A stretch of DNA of 48,164 nucleotides from Actinomycetes bacterium (GCA_021828005.1 JAKATJ010000008.1:1-48164), one strand, 5' to 3'; positions 9,421 to 17,554 are shown, counted from the first letter of the stretch. Notes: a model not told the origin generated them from the sequence alone. A program made the numbers and translations.

Positions 9421-9755
9421 TGGCACCGTCCGAGTACGCGGCGATGGAGCGGAGCGAGCTCGAGGACAAGCTCGTGGAGTCGCGCAAGGAGCTGTTCAAC
9501 CTCCGCTTCCAGAAGGCGACTGGGCAGCTGGACAACACGGCGCGCCTTGGCAGAGTGAAGAAGGACGTTGCCCGGATCCTCACCGCGCTCCGCCAGCAGG
9601 AGCTGGGGATCACCGAGCGTGGGCTCTTGCCCGTTGTCGAGGCGTCGGCGCGTCCGACGCCGGCGCGTCGGGCCGCCGGTCCGGCTGAAGCTGGCGACTC
9701 CGGACCGGACGACGAAGGACCGGACGACGGAGTCGAAGACGAGGAGGAGGCGTGA
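9420..9755 (+). CDS. rpmC: 50S ribosomal protein L29 with acidic C-terminal extension
   Basis: L29 sits at the exit-tunnel rim beside L23. The core (residues 8-68) is typical: [19 protein letters not shown], then [20 protein letters not shown]. The total of 111 aa exceeds the usual 60-75 because of a 40-residue tail, at first Ala/Pro/Arg and then almost purely acidic ([11 protein letters not shown] and EDEEEA). Together with the L22 tail this places two acidic extensions at the same ribosomal surface. It overlaps rplP and rpsQ by one base each. Confidence 0.95.
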   Translation: MAPSEYAAMERSELEDKLVESRKELFNLRFQKATGQLDNTARLGRVKKDVARILTALRQQELGITERGLLPVVEASARPTPARRAAGPAEAGDSGPDDEGPDDGVEDEEEA

Positions 9756-10045
9756 TGCCCGAGGACGACGCTGTGGGCGAGGGCGCCTCCGCTCGCCCGA
9801 ACCGGCGAAAGGTTCGCGAGGGGACGGTCGTGTCCGACAAGATGAGCGCGACGGTCGTCGTCGCGGTGGTCGAGCGTGTGCGGCATCCCCGCTACGGCAA
9901 GACCGTCCAGCGCACCAAGCGGCTCTACGTCCATGACGCAGAGGGCAATGCCAGGGTGGGTGACCGGGTGCGCGTCGCCGAGACTCGGCCTCTGTCCAAG
10001 CTGAAGCGGTGGCGGCTGGTCGAGATCACGGAGCGCGCCCGATGA
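9755..10045 (+). CDS. rpsQ: 30S ribosomal protein S17
   Basis: S17 is a primary 16S rRNA-binding OB-fold protein. [19 protein letters not shown] and [20 protein letters not shown] are signature segments, ending with [12 protein letters not shown]. The track starts one codon earlier at GTG 9752; I prefer the ATG at 9755, which shares one base with the rpmC stop (TGATG) and has GGAGG at good spacing. This gives 96 aa, with a short acidic head of about 15 residues beyond the usual start. It overlaps rplN by 4 nt. Confidence 0.95.
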   Translation: MPEDDAVGEGASARPNRRKVREGTVVSDKMSATVVVAVVERVRHPRYGKTVQRTKRLYVHDAEGNARVGDRVRVAETRPLSKLKRWRLVEITERAR

Positions 10046-10410
10046 TCCAGCAGGAGTCCCGGCTCCGGGTGGCCGACAACTCCGGCGCTCGCGAGGTGCT
10101 GTGCATCCGCGTGCTCGGCGGTTCGCGCCGGCGCTACGCCAGCATCGGAGACGTGTTCGTCGCCACCGTGAAGGACGCGATCCCTGGAGCCACCGTGAAG
10201 AAGGGCGACGTCGTGAAGTGCGTCGTCGTGCGGACGGTGAAGGAGAAGCGACGTCCCGACGGCAGCTACATCCGCTTCGACGAGAACGCTGCGGTCCTGA
10301 TCAACGACCAGCAGCAGCCGCGTGGCACCCGCATCTTCGGGCCGGTGGGCCGCGAGCTCCGGGACAAGAAGTTCATGAGGATCGTGTCGCTCGCGCCGGA
10401 GGTGTTGTGA
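10042..10410 (+). CDS. rplN: 50S ribosomal protein L14
   Basis: L14 contacts the 30S subunit (intersubunit bridge B8) and is the target of RsfS. The track begins at 10009 inside rpsQ, but ATG 10042 gives [20 protein letters not shown], the invariant L14 start, and 122 aa, the invariant length. It also contains [20 protein letters not shown] and ends [14 protein letters not shown]-like ([14 protein letters not shown]). ATGA overlap with rpsQ and TGATG overlap with rplX. Confidence 0.98.
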   Translation: MIQQESRLRVADNSGAREVLCIRVLGGSRRRYASIGDVFVATVKDAIPGATVKKGDVVKCVVVRTVKEKRRPDGSYIRFDENAAVLINDQQQPRGTRIFGPVGRELRDKKFMRIVSLAPEVL

Positions 10411-10718
10411 TGAAGATCCGGAAGGGCGACCGCGTGGTCGTGCGAACCGGGAAGTACAAGGGCCGCACCGCCGAGGTGGTGCGCGCGCTGCCATCGGAGG
10501 GCAAAGTCGTGCTCGAGGGTGTGAACGTGGCGAAGCGGCACTCGAAGCCGACCGCCCGTACGTACCAAGGCGGCATCATCGACAAGTTCTTGCCGCTCCA
10601 GGCGTCGAACGTGTCCATCGTCTGCAAGACGTGCGGCGGGCCGACTCGTGCCGGCGCGCTGGTCGACGACCAGGGCCGGAAGGTCCGCGTGTGCCGGAAG
10701 TGCGGGGCTGAGCTGTGA
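10410..10718 (+). CDS. rplX: 50S ribosomal protein L24, zinc-ribbon type
   Basis: L24 is an assembly-initiator protein near the tunnel exit. ATG 10410 shares one base with the rplN stop and gives 102 aa: KOW domain [17 protein letters not shown], then [16 protein letters not shown]. The C-terminal part carries two CxxC pairs (VCKTCGGPT and VCRKCGAEL), the zinc-binding form; many bacteria have lost these Cys. The track reports this gene only inside a longer out-of-context frame (10101-10718). It overlaps rplE by GTGA. Confidence 0.96.
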   Translation: MKIRKGDRVVVRTGKYKGRTAEVVRALPSEGKVVLEGVNVAKRHSKPTARTYQGGIIDKFLPLQASNVSIVCKTCGGPTRAGALVDDQGRKVRVCRKCGAEL

Positions 10719-11455
10719 GCCCGGCGAAGGCGGGCGCAAAGGCCCAGAAGGCCGGGGCGACGAAGAATGCCGCGCCCAAGAAGGCCTCGGCCCGCGCCGG
10801 CGGCCAGCGCCCGGCGCGGCCACAGGCCGCCAAGGCCGCGGGAGCCCGCGTCGCTGCCGACATCGAGCGCACCGCCGGGCGCGCCGCAGGCAGCGCCGGC
10901 GGGGCGGTTCCGCGCCTCAAGACCCGTTACCGAGACGAGGTCCAGGGGAAGCTCAAGGAGGAGCTGGGCCTTGCCAACGTGATGGAGGTCCCCCGTCTCG
11001 TAAAGATCGTCGTCAACATGGGCGTCGGGCGCGCCACCCAGCAGCCCTCGCTCATCGAGGGGGCCCAACGGGACATCGAGGTGGTCACCGGGCAGAAGTC
11101 GGTGGTCACCCGGGCCAAGAAGTCGATCGCCGGCTTCAAGCTGCGCGCCGGGATGCCCATCGGGGTCCGGGTCACCCTGCGAGGCGACCGCGCGTGGGAG
11201 TTCCTCGACCGGCTGATCAGCCTCGCGATCCCGCGGATCCGCGACTTCCGGGGGCTGTCACCTCGCGCCTTCGACGGCAACGGCAACTACACGTTCGGGG
11301 TGAACGAGCAACTGATCTTCCCCGAGGTCGACTACGACCGAATCGACACCGTCCGGGGCATGGACATCACCGTAGTCACCACCGCCCGCACCGACGAGCA
11401 GGCCCGAGCGTTCCTTCGGGCGTTCGGCTTCCCGTTCCGACAGGAGACCCGATAA
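10715..11455 (+). CDS. rplE: 50S ribosomal protein L5 with Lys/Ala-rich N-terminal extension
   Basis: L5 binds 5S rRNA in the central protuberance. From about residue 65 it is a normal L5: [45 protein letters not shown] and [19 protein letters not shown]. The total of 246 aa exceeds the usual 178-190. The first 62 residues are rich in Lys, Ala and Arg ([20 protein letters not shown]), like a histone H1-type tail, probably disordered and RNA-binding. The GTG start overlaps the rplX stop by 4 nt. An in-frame start nearer the core cannot be excluded, but no ATG lies at the core boundary and the GTGA junction fits its neighbours. Confidence 0.93.
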   Translation: MSPAKAGAKAQKAGATKNAAPKKASARAGGQRPARPQAAKAAGARVAADIERTAGRAAGSAGGAVPRLKTRYRDEVQGKLKEELGLANVMEVPRLVKIVVNMGVGRATQQPSLIEGAQRDIEVVTGQKSVVTRAKKSIAGFKLRAGMPIGVRVTLRGDRAWEFLDRLISLAIPRIRDFRGLSPRAFDGNGNYTFGVNEQLIFPEVDYDRIDTVRGMDITVVTTARTDEQARAFLRAFGFPFRQETR

Positions 11456-11460
11456 GCATC

Positions 11461-11646
11461 ATGGCGAAGAAGGCACTGATCGAGAAGCAGCAGCGCACGC
11501 CGAAGTACAAGGTGCGCGCGTACACCAGGTGCAGGCGGTGCGGCCGCCCGAAGGCCGTGTTCCGCAAGTTCGGGCTGTGCCGGATCTGCCTGCGGCAGAT
11601 GGTGCACGCCGGTGAGGTGCCGGGCGTGACCAAGGCGAGCTGGTAG
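11461..11646 (+). CDS. rpsN: 30S ribosomal protein S14, zinc-binding short form
   Basis: This is the 61-aa S14 type Z, hidden in the track inside an out-of-frame ORF (10648-11646). It starts [19 protein letters not shown], has the zinc ligands Cys24, Cys27, Cys40 and Cys43 (TRCRRCGRP and LCRICL), and ends GVTKASW. S14 binds 16S rRNA in the 30S head. ATG lies 5 nt after the rplE stop. This is the standard position in spc operons. Confidence 0.98.
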   Translation: MAKKALIEKQQRTPKYKVRAYTRCRRCGRPKAVFRKFGLCRICLRQMVHAGEVPGVTKASW

Positions 11647-11657
11647 GAGCGCGGGCG

Positions 11658-12062
11658 ATGACGATGACCGATCCCATCGCGGACATGCTCACCCGCATAC
11701 GAAACGCGAGCACCGCCCAGAAGGAGACCGTCAGCATGCCGGGATCCAAGCTGAAGGAGGCGCTCGCCCAGATCCTCGAGCGCGAAGGCTTCATCGAGGG
11801 CTATCTCGTACGGCGCGACCCTGGTCGTCCCGGCTCCACCCTGGAGATCACGATGAAGTACTCGCCCGACCGCGCCCGCAGCATCGGCGGCATCCGCAGG
11901 GTGTCCACGCCAGGGTTGCGGATCTACGCGCGCGCCGGCAAGATGCCCCGCGTGCTCGGGGGCATGGGGGTGGCGGTGGTCTCGACCAGCCACGGGCTCA
12001 TGACCGACCGAGAGGCGCGCCAGCGCCATTTGGGGGGCGAGGTGCTGTGCCATGTCTGGTAG
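11658..12062 (+). CDS. rpsH: 30S ribosomal protein S8
   Basis: S8 is a primary 16S rRNA binder and, in E. coli, the translational repressor of the spc operon. It starts [17 protein letters not shown] and ends with the conserved [23 protein letters not shown] and [19 protein letters not shown] are signatures. 134 aa, normal. The second in-frame ATG (11664) is also possible, but MTMTD is the common actinobacterial start. It is followed by a 64-nt gap spanned by a mini-ORF that leads to rplF. Confidence 0.98.
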   Translation: MTMTDPIADMLTRIRNASTAQKETVSMPGSKLKEALAQILEREGFIEGYLVRRDPGRPGSTLEITMKYSPDRARSIGGIRRVSTPGLRIYARAGKMPRVLGGMGVAVVSTSHGLMTDREARQRHLGGEVLCHVW

Positions 12063-12126
12063 CGGCCCCGAGAAGAGCGATCCGGGCGGCGCGCCGGTTG
12101 GCGCCGCAGACGAAGGAGAAGGGTAG
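12052..12126 (+). other. bridging mini-ORF, rpsH-rplF (24 codons)
   Basis: An ATG inside the last codons of rpsH, in another frame, opens a 24-codon frame ([20 protein letters not shown] plus a short acidic end). Its TAG stop is directly followed by the rplF ATG (TAGATG), and the rplF ribosome-binding site GAAGGAGAAGGG lies inside it. The mini-ORF thus fills the whole gap. It could be a small protein or a device that carries ribosomes to rplF. Confidence 0.35.
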
Positions 12127-12666
12127 ATGTCCCGCATCGGGCGGTCCCCGATCCCGGTCCCCAATGACGTGAGCGTCGCACTCGAAGACGGCTCGGTGAC
12201 CGTCACCGGCCCGCAGGGCAGGCTGGCGCGCCGGCTGCCCGCGGGGATCACGGTCACCCAGGAGGCCGGTGTCCTGAGCGTCGCTCGCTCGGACGACGAA
12301 CGCACCCAACGCGCCTTGCACGGCCTCACGCGGTCGCTCGTGGCGAACATGGTGACCGGCGTCACCCAGGGCTTCTCGAAGGAGCTCGAGATCGTCGGCG
12401 TCGGGTACCGCGCCAATGCCCGGAGCCCCCAGGCGATCGAGCTCGCGCTCGGCTTCTCGCACCCCGTGGTCGTCGACGCACCCGAGGGGATCAGCTTCGA
12501 GGTGCCCGTCCCGACCCGCATCGTCGTCCGGGGCATCGACAAGGAGCTCGTCGGGCAAGTGGCGGCCAACATCCGCAAGATCCGCAAGCCCGAGCCCTAC
12601 AAGGGCAAGGGGGTCCGCTACGCGGGGGAGCGCGTGCTGCGCAAGGCAGGGAAGGCGGCCAAGTGA
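12127..12666 (+). CDS. rplF: 50S ribosomal protein L6
   Basis: L6 lies at the base of the L7/L12 stalk near the factor-binding site. The 179-aa protein starts [12 protein letters not shown] and contains [19 protein letters not shown] and the C-terminal [17 protein letters not shown] signature. Normal length. ATG follows GGAGAAGG and directly abuts the stop of the upstream mini-ORF. It overlaps rplR by one base. Confidence 0.98.
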   Translation: MSRIGRSPIPVPNDVSVALEDGSVTVTGPQGRLARRLPAGITVTQEAGVLSVARSDDERTQRALHGLTRSLVANMVTGVTQGFSKELEIVGVGYRANARSPQAIELALGFSHPVVVDAPEGISFEVPVPTRIVVRGIDKELVGQVAANIRKIRKPEPYKGKGVRYAGERVLRKAGKAAK

Positions 12667-13040
12667 TGGCGGGGACCGATCGCGAGAGGGCGCTGCGCAA
12701 GCGGCGGCACACCCGGGTCCGCCGGAAGGTGTCGGGCACGCCCGAACGGCCCAGGCTCGCCGTCAACCGGAGCCTCCGGCACATCACGGCCCAGGTCATC
12801 GACGACTCGAGCGGCCGCACCCTGGCGGCGGCTTCGACGTCCGACCGCGAGCTCGCCGCCGTCCTTGCCGGGAAGAGCGGCGGTAACGTGAGCGCCGCCG
12901 AGGCGGTGGGCCACCTGGTCGCCACCCGGGCCAAGTCGGTCGGGGTGAGCAAGGTCGTCTTCGACCGGGGCGGCTTCAAGTACCACGGCCGGGTCGCAGC
13001 GCTCGCCGACGCCGCCCGTAGCGAGGGACTGGAGTTCTGA
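12666..13040 (+). CDS. rplR: 50S ribosomal protein L18
   Basis: L18 binds 5S rRNA with L5. [37 protein letters not shown] and the ending [17 protein letters not shown] are typical. The track starts at GTG 12663; the ATG at 12666 shares a single base with the rplF stop (TGATG), the same junction as rplP-rpmC, and gives 124 aa. It overlaps rpsE by one base. Confidence 0.97.
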   Translation: MAGTDRERALRKRRHTRVRRKVSGTPERPRLAVNRSLRHITAQVIDDSSGRTLAAASTSDRELAAVLAGKSGGNVSAAEAVGHLVATRAKSVGVSKVVFDRGGFKYHGRVAALADAARSEGLEF

Positions 13041-13588
13041 TGAGCGAGGTGCAATTCGAGGAGCGGACCATCCGCGTGAACCGCGTGGCCAAGGTCGTGA
13101 AGGGCGGCCGGAGGTTCTCCTTCGCTGCTCTCATGGTCATCGGAGACGGCAACGGCAAGGTGGGGCTCGGCTACGGCAAGGCGAAGGAGGCGGGCCTCGC
13201 GGTGCAGAAGGGCATCGAAGAGGCGCGCAAGAACCTGTTCGAGGTGCCGCTCGCCGGGTCGACCATCACGCATCCGGTCGTCGGCGAGAGCGGTGCGGGC
13301 CGCGTGCTGCTCAAACCGGCAGCGCCCGGCACCGGCGTCATCGCCGGAGGCGCCGCGCGGGCCATCTTGGAGATGGCAGGCATCCGCGACATCCTCGCCA
13401 AGTCGCTGGGCTCCTCCAACGGGATCAACGTCGCCCACGCCACCGTCGCTGGGCTCAAGGCGCTGCGCCGGCCCGACGAGATCGCCGAGCTCCGCGGGAA
13501 GGCTCCTGACGAGGTGACCCCGACCGGCGTCCTGCGCGCGTATCGCGAACGCCGCCGCGAGACCGAGCTCTACGCGGAGGCCCGCTGA
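13040..13588 (+). CDS. rpsE: 30S ribosomal protein S5
   Basis: S5 helps form the mRNA entry channel and affects decoding accuracy. The 182-aa protein shows [36 protein letters not shown] and [17 protein letters not shown], the double-stranded-RNA-binding and S5 C-terminal signatures. ATG shares a base with the rplR stop. rpmD follows after 2 nt. Confidence 0.98.
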   Translation: MSEVQFEERTIRVNRVAKVVKGGRRFSFAALMVIGDGNGKVGLGYGKAKEAGLAVQKGIEEARKNLFEVPLAGSTITHPVVGESGAGRVLLKPAAPGTGVIAGGAARAILEMAGIRDILAKSLGSSNGINVAHATVAGLKALRRPDEIAELRGKAPDEVTPTGVLRAYRERRRETELYAEAR

Positions 13589-13590
13589 CG

Positions 13591-13776
13591 ATGGCCGTGC
13601 TGCGGGTCACCCAGGTGCGCTCGGAGATCGGCGCCAAGCCCAAGCACCGCTCGACGCTGCGCGCCCTGGGGCTGCGTGGCATCGGCAAGACGAACGATCT
13701 TCCCGACCGCCCGGAGATCCGGGGGATGCTCGCTCGGGTTCCCCATCTCGTGACGGTGGAGGAGGTGTCGGAATGA
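13591..13776 (+). CDS. rpmD: 50S ribosomal protein L30
   Basis: A 61-aa L30 of the short bacterial type, starting MAVLRVTQVRSEIGAKPKHR and containing LRALGLRGIGKTNDLPD. It lies in the 50S subunit near L7/L12. Two bases separate it from rpsE and it overlaps rplO by 4 nt (ATGA). It is absent from some bacterial lineages but present here in the usual position. Confidence 0.97.
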   Translation: MAVLRVTQVRSEIGAKPKHRSTLRALGLRGIGKTNDLPDRPEIRGMLARVPHLVTVEEVSE

Positions 13777-14261
13777 AGCTGCACGAACTGGCGGCGCCCC
13801 CCGGCTCGCGGCGCGCGAAGCGCCGCGTGGGGCGCGGCATCGGCGGAAAGGGCGGCAAGACCGCCGGGCGAGGGACGAAGGGCCAGCGCGCCCGCGACAC
13901 GGTGCCCGCGGGCTTCGAGGGCGGCCAGCTGCCCCTTATGCAGCGGATCCCGAAGCTGCGCGGGTTCAAGAACCCCTTCCGCATCGAGTACGCGCCCGTG
14001 AACCTCGACGCCCTGGCGGCGCTCGGGTCAGACGAGCTCGGGCCCGAGGAGCTCGTCGCCGCGGGCCTCGTCCGCAAGGGAGCGCTCGTGAAGGTTCTCG
14101 GCCGTGGGGAGCTGCCGCGTGCCGTACGCGTGCGAGCGCACGCCTTCTCGGCGGCGGCCGAGGCGGCGATCGTCGCCGCAGGCGGGTCGGTCGAGCGCAT
14201 CGGCCTGCCCTACGCCTCGGGCCGCCCGCCAGCCCGCGGCAACGCGCTCACGAACCGCTAG
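13773..14261 (+). CDS. rplO: 50S ribosomal protein L15
   Basis: L15 is a late-assembly 50S protein. Start MKLHELAAPPGSRRAKRRVG, then the Gly-rich GRGIGGKGGKTAGRGTKGQ segment that threads into 23S rRNA, and PLMQRIPKLRGFKNPF. 162 aa, slightly long because of an Arg/Pro/Gly-rich end after the core. It overlaps rpmD by 4 nt; secY starts 5 nt after its TAG stop. Confidence 0.97.
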   Translation: MKLHELAAPPGSRRAKRRVGRGIGGKGGKTAGRGTKGQRARDTVPAGFEGGQLPLMQRIPKLRGFKNPFRIEYAPVNLDALAALGSDELGPEELVAAGLVRKGALVKVLGRGELPRAVRVRAHAFSAAAEAAIVAAGGSVERIGLPYASGRPPARGNALTNR

Positions 14262-14265
14262 CTCG

Positions 14266-15552
14266 ATGCTGTCGCGCCTCGGCAACATCTTCCGGGTGGC
14301 GGACCTCCGCAACAAGGTCCTGTTCACCCTCACGATCATCGCCCTCTACCAGGTCGGCGCGAACGTGCCGGTTCCCGGGGTGAGCTGGGCCCAGCTGACG
14401 AAGCTGGAGACGAGCGCGGGTTCGTCCGGCGTGCTCGGCTTCCTGAACCTGTTCTCCGGCGGCGCGCTCGTCCGGCTCGCCATCTTCGGGCTCGGCGTCA
14501 TGCCCTACATCACGAGCACGATCATCATCCAGCTGCTCGCCACGGTGATCCCCAAGCTCGAGGAATGGAGGGACCAGGGAGCAGTCGGGCAGAAGAAGAT
14601 CACCCAGACGACGCGCTACCTCACGATCGCGCTCGCCCTCATGCAGTCGACCGGTCTGGTCTACGCCTTCCACGGCCACGACTCCGCGCTGATCGGGACG
14701 AGCATCAACCTCATCCCGAAGTTCAGCGTCCAGCTCGCGGCATTCATGGTCCTGTGCCTCACCGCGGGCACCGCGTTCGTCATGTGGCTCGCCGAGGTGA
14801 TCACCCAGCGCGGGATCGGTCAGGGGATGTCGATCCTGATCTTCGCCAACGTCGTCGCCTCGATCCCCTCGGGCGGGAAGGGCCTCTACGAGGAGGGCGG
14901 GGCCTTCAAGTTCGGCATCATCATGGCGGTGTCGGTCGTGCTCTTGGTGTGCATCGTGTTCATGACACAGGGACAGCGGCGGATCCCGGTCACCTTCGCG
15001 AGGCGCATGGCGGGGCGGAGGATGTATGGCGGACAGAGCACCTACATCCCGCTCAAGGTGAACCAGTCCGGTGTCATCCCGATCATCTTCGCCAGCTCGG
15101 TGCTGTACATCCCGGTGCTGCTCAGCAACGTGGTGCCGTCGAGCAGCTTCCAGAATTGGGTGCGCAGCAATATCACCCCGACGTCCCTCTTCTACATCCT
15201 CATGTACTTCGTGCTGATCCTGGCCTTCACCTTCTTCTACGTCTACGTCGCCTTCGATCCCCACCAGCAGGCGGACATCATCCGAAAGCAGGGTGGGTTC
15301 GTGCCCGGGATCCGCCCGGGGGGGCCCACCGAGCGCTACTTCTCCCACATCCTGAACCGCATCACGGTACCCGGCGCCTTCTTCCTCGGCGCGGTGGCGG
15401 TCATCCCGTCGCTGCTCATGGCGCTGTGGAACCTCAACAGGTTCCCCTTCTACGGCATCACCCTCCTCATCTCGGTCGGCGTCGCGCTTACAACGATGCG
15501 CCAGATCGACAGTCAGCTCATGATGCGCAACTACGAGGGATTCCTGAAGTAG
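14266..15552 (+). CDS. secY: protein translocase subunit SecY
   Basis: SecY is the central channel of the Sec translocon in the cytoplasmic membrane. The track frame begins at 14104 inside rplO; ATG 14266 gives MLSRLGNIFRVADLRNKVLF, the normal N-terminus, and 428 aa. About ten hydrophobic segments are visible, with the plug and second helix region (VLGFLNLFSGGALVRLAIFG, VMPYITSTIIIQLL) and the cytoplasmic loop GGFVPGIRPGGPTERY that contacts SecA and ribosomes. Its place at the end of spc, before adk and map, is standard for actinobacteria. Confidence 0.98.
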   Translation: MLSRLGNIFRVADLRNKVLFTLTIIALYQVGANVPVPGVSWAQLTKLETSAGSSGVLGFLNLFSGGALVRLAIFGLGVMPYITSTIIIQLLATVIPKLEEWRDQGAVGQKKITQTTRYLTIALALMQSTGLVYAFHGHDSALIGTSINLIPKFSVQLAAFMVLCLTAGTAFVMWLAEVITQRGIGQGMSILIFANVVASIPSGGKGLYEEGGAFKFGIIMAVSVVLLVCIVFMTQGQRRIPVTFARRMAGRRMYGGQSTYIPLKVNQSGVIPIIFASSVLYIPVLLSNVVPSSSFQNWVRSNITPTSLFYILMYFVLILAFTFFYVYVAFDPHQQADIIRKQGGFVPGIRPGGPTERYFSHILNRITVPGAFFLGAVAVIPSLLMALWNLNRFPFYGITLLISVGVALTTMRQIDSQLMMRNYEGFLK

Positions 15553-15559
15553 GGCCTGG

Positions 15560-16219
15560 GTGGTTCCCGGCGTCAGGCTCGTGGTCCTCGGCAAGCAGGG
15601 AGCTGGCAAGGGGACGCAATGCGTGCGGCTCTCGCACCATTACGTCGTGCCGCACGTCTCGACCGGGGACATGCTCCGACGCGAGGTGAAGGCCAAGACG
15701 ATCTTCGGACTTCGCGCCAAGAAGCTGATGGACGACGGCGAGCTGATCCCCGACGACCTGATCATGGAGATGGTCGCGGCGCGCCTGGTCGAGCGTGACG
15801 CCAGGGTGCGAGGCTTCGTCCTCGATGGCTGTCCGCGCACCGTCGCCCAGGCCGAGCAGCTCGACGAGATCCTCCTCCCGGGACGCCTCGACCTCGTGGT
15901 CGACCTTCATGTGCCGACCTCCGTCGTCCTGAAGCGCCTGGCCTCGCGGCGGGTGTGCGTCGACTGCGGGACCAACTACTCGGTCTCCTCCCCACCGTCG
16001 GTGAACTGGACGTGCGACGTCTGCGGCGGCGAGGTCGTCCAGCGCGAGGACGACACCGAAGAGGCGATCCGGCGACGCCTCGAGCTCTACGAGCGATCGA
16101 CCGCGCCGCTGCTCGAACGCTACGAGGCCGCGGGGATCCTGGCCCGGGTGAACGGCACGGGTCCCGCCGACGCGGTCGCCCGGCGCTGCGTGCGCGCTGT
16201 CGACGAGCGGCGGACGTGA
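15560..16219 (+). CDS. adk: adenylate kinase
   Basis: Converts ATP + AMP to 2 ADP. The 219-aa protein has the P-loop GKQGAGKGT (residues 11-19; the usual form is GPPGAGKGT, so Pro-Pro is replaced by Lys-Gln), the AMP-binding STGDMLRREV and DGCPRTVAQAEQL, and a long LID with four Cys (133, 136, 152, 155: CVDCG and CDVCG) that should bind zinc. GTG start 7 nt after secY. The next gene, map, is linked to it by a 17-codon mini-ORF. Confidence 0.96.
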   Translation: MVPGVRLVVLGKQGAGKGTQCVRLSHHYVVPHVSTGDMLRREVKAKTIFGLRAKKLMDDGELIPDDLIMEMVAARLVERDARVRGFVLDGCPRTVAQAEQLDEILLPGRLDLVVDLHVPTSVVLKRLASRRVCVDCGTNYSVSSPPSVNWTCDVCGGEVVQREDDTEEAIRRRLELYERSTAPLLERYEAAGILARVNGTGPADAVARRCVRAVDERRT

Positions 16220-16269
16220 CCGGCGGGAGGCCGCAGGTGGGCAGGACGGAGACGGAGGGCGCACCATGA
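16216..16269 (+). other. bridging mini-ORF, adk-map (17 codons)
   Basis: A GTG overlaps the adk stop as GTGA and opens 17 codons (VTGGRPQVGRTETEGAP) that end in TGA overlapping the map start as ATGA. Start and stop therefore join the two genes exactly across a 46-nt gap. The map ribosome-binding region (GGAGACGGAGGG) lies inside it. Confidence 0.35.
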
Positions 16270-17006
16270 GGCGCAATGCGCAGGAGCTGCAGAAGATGCG
16301 CCGCGCCGGCAAGGTGGTCGCCGAGATGCACGAGGTCACCCGCACGGCGGCACGGCCGGGCGTCACCACCCGCGAGCTCGACGCAGCCGCCCGGAGGGTG
16401 CTCGAGCGGCGAGGGGCGACCTCCAACTTCCTCGGGTACCACGGGTTCCCCGCGGTCATCTGCACCTCGCCGAACGACATGGTCGTCCACGGCATCCCCG
16501 GCGACTACCGCCTGAGGGAGGGGGACGTCCTCTCGATCGACTGCGGGGCGATCGTGGAGGGCTACCACGGGGATGCGGCCTTCACGATGGCGATCGGCGA
16601 CGTCGCCCCGATCGCCCGGCGCCTGATCGAGGTGACCGAGCGGAGCCTGTGGACCGGCATCGACCAGCTTCGCAAGGGCAACCGGCTCCACGAGGTGGGC
16701 CGTGCCGTCGAGCAGGTGGCCGGGGCGGCGGGATTCTCCGTCGTCCGCGAGTACGTGGGCCACGCCATCGGCACCGCGATGCACGAGCAGCCACAGGTCC
16801 CCAACTACTGGCCCGGGTCTCCCGGGCCGACCCTCAAGACCGGCATGGTCTTCGCCGTCGAGCCCATGGTGAACGCGGGTGGGCCCGAGACGAAGCTGCT
16901 CGACGACGGCTGGAGCGTGGTCACGCTGGACGGCTCCCTCTCCGCGCACTTCGAGCACACGATCGCAGTCACCGACGACGGCCCCGAGGTCCTCACCCTG
17001 CCGTGA
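16266..17006 (+). CDS. map: methionine aminopeptidase, type I
   Basis: Removes the initiator Met from nascent proteins at the ribosome. The 246-aa protein carries all expected metal ligands: Asp92 (SIDCGAI), Asp103 (HGDAAF), His166 (VGHAIG), Glu199 (VEPM) and Glu230 (FEHTI), plus the substrate His75 (VVHGIP). It lacks an N-terminal zinc-finger or SH3-binding extension, so it is the short class Ia form. ATG with GGAGGG upstream. Last gene of the spc segment before the infA promoter region. Confidence 0.97.
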   Translation: MRRNAQELQKMRRAGKVVAEMHEVTRTAARPGVTTRELDAAARRVLERRGATSNFLGYHGFPAVICTSPNDMVVHGIPGDYRLREGDVLSIDCGAIVEGYHGDAAFTMAIGDVAPIARRLIEVTERSLWTGIDQLRKGNRLHEVGRAVEQVAGAAGFSVVREYVGHAIGTAMHEQPQVPNYWPGSPGPTLKTGMVFAVEPMVNAGGPETKLLDDGWSVVTLDGSLSAHFEHTIAVTDDGPEVLTLP

Positions 17007-17032
17007 GCCCCTTGCGGCCGGGTGCTGGGCGC

Positions 17033-17048
17033 GGCGGGGCACCCCGCC
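17033..17048 (+). terminator. GC-rich hairpin after map
   Basis: GGCGGG (17033-17038) and CCCGCC (17043-17048) form a perfect 6-bp stem with a 4-nt loop 27 nt after the map stop. There is no U-run, so it is at best a weak or factor-assisted terminator or pause site. It lies just before a candidate promoter, which fits a boundary between the spc and alpha transcripts. Confidence 0.3.
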
Positions 17049-17068
17049 AGGGCCCGCGGCCTGCCCCG

Positions 17069-17097
17069 CTGGCAATTCACCGGCGATGCGGTAAACT
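17069..17097 (+). promoter_or_regulatory. candidate promoter of the infA-rpmJ-rpsM alpha operon
   Basis: CTGGCA (17069-17074) and TAAACT (17092-17097) are separated by 17 nt, and the stretch around them (GGCAATTCAC, GGTAAACTTCC) is clearly richer in A+T than its surroundings. It lies in the 193-nt map-infA gap. It would yield a leader of about 96 nt before the proposed infA CTG start. Nothing else was recognised in this gap apart from the hairpin at 17033. Confidence 0.45.
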
Positions 17098-17199
17098 TCC
17101 GGACTGCCTCGCCGCTGCCCCGGCTGGTCGGGGCCGTTCACCATTTCGTGGTCCGGCGCCGCTGCGTCCGGAGCCGAGGAACGAGTCGAGGAGAGTCAC

Positions 17200-17424
17200 C
17201 TGCCGAAGCCGAAGGAAGACGCCATCGTGCTCGAGGGCACCGTGGTGGAACCGCTGCCCAACGCGATGTTCCGCGTGGAGCTCGAGAACGGGCACAAGGT
17301 GCTGGCCCACAGCTCCGGGAAGATGCGCATGCACCGAATCCGTATCCTGCCGGGTGACAAGGTCCAGGTCGAGATCACGCCGTACGACCTGAACCGCGGC
17401 CGGATCACCTACCGGTACAAGTGA
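17200..17424 (+). CDS. infA: translation initiation factor IF-1, apparent CTG start
   Basis: IF-1 is an OB-fold protein that blocks the A site during initiation. The track starts at GTG 17227 (65 aa), which drops the conserved head of the family. Reading on upstream gives [19 protein letters not shown], a typical IF-1 start, with CTG at 17200 preceded by GAGGAG at 6-nt spacing. From the in-frame stop at 17092 down to 17227 there is no ATG, GTG or TTG. The CTG start gives 74 aa, the family length. GTG 17227 has a possible GAAGGA 10 nt upstream, so it cannot be fully excluded. Two residues differ from the usual VLAHISGKMR and HYIRIL segments (Ser for Ile, Arg for Tyr). Confidence 0.85.
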   Translation: MPKPKEDAIVLEGTVVEPLPNAMFRVELENGHKVLAHSSGKMRMHRIRILPGDKVQVEITPYDLNRGRITYRYK

Positions 17425-17444
17425 GGCAGGAAGGAACGCCATGA
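17421..17444 (+). other. bridging mini-ORF, infA-rpmJ (7 codons)
   Basis: GTG overlaps the infA stop as GTGA and opens VRQEGTP followed by TGA, which overlaps the rpmJ start as ATGA. The 16-nt gap, including the rpmJ ribosome-binding site AGGAAGGA, is fully inside this frame. The shortest member of the mini-ORF series. Confidence 0.3.
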
Positions 17445-17554
17445 AGGTGAGACCCAGTGTCAAGCCGATCTGCGAGAAGTGCAAGGTGATCCGCCGGCAC
17501 GGCCACGTGGTCGTGATCTGCGAGAACCCCCGGCACAAGCAACGGCAAGGCTAG
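17441..17554 (+). CDS. rpmJ: 50S ribosomal protein L36
   Basis: This 37-aa gene is too short for the ORF track. It reads [20 protein letters not shown], then [17 protein letters not shown]. The zinc ligands Cys11, Cys14, Cys27 and His32 are intact, so this is the zinc-binding form. The ATG is preceded by AGGAAGGA. L36 is the smallest 50S protein. Its position between infA and rpsM is the standard one. Confidence 0.98.
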   Translation: MKVRPSVKPICEKCKVIRRHGHVVVICENPRHKQRQG

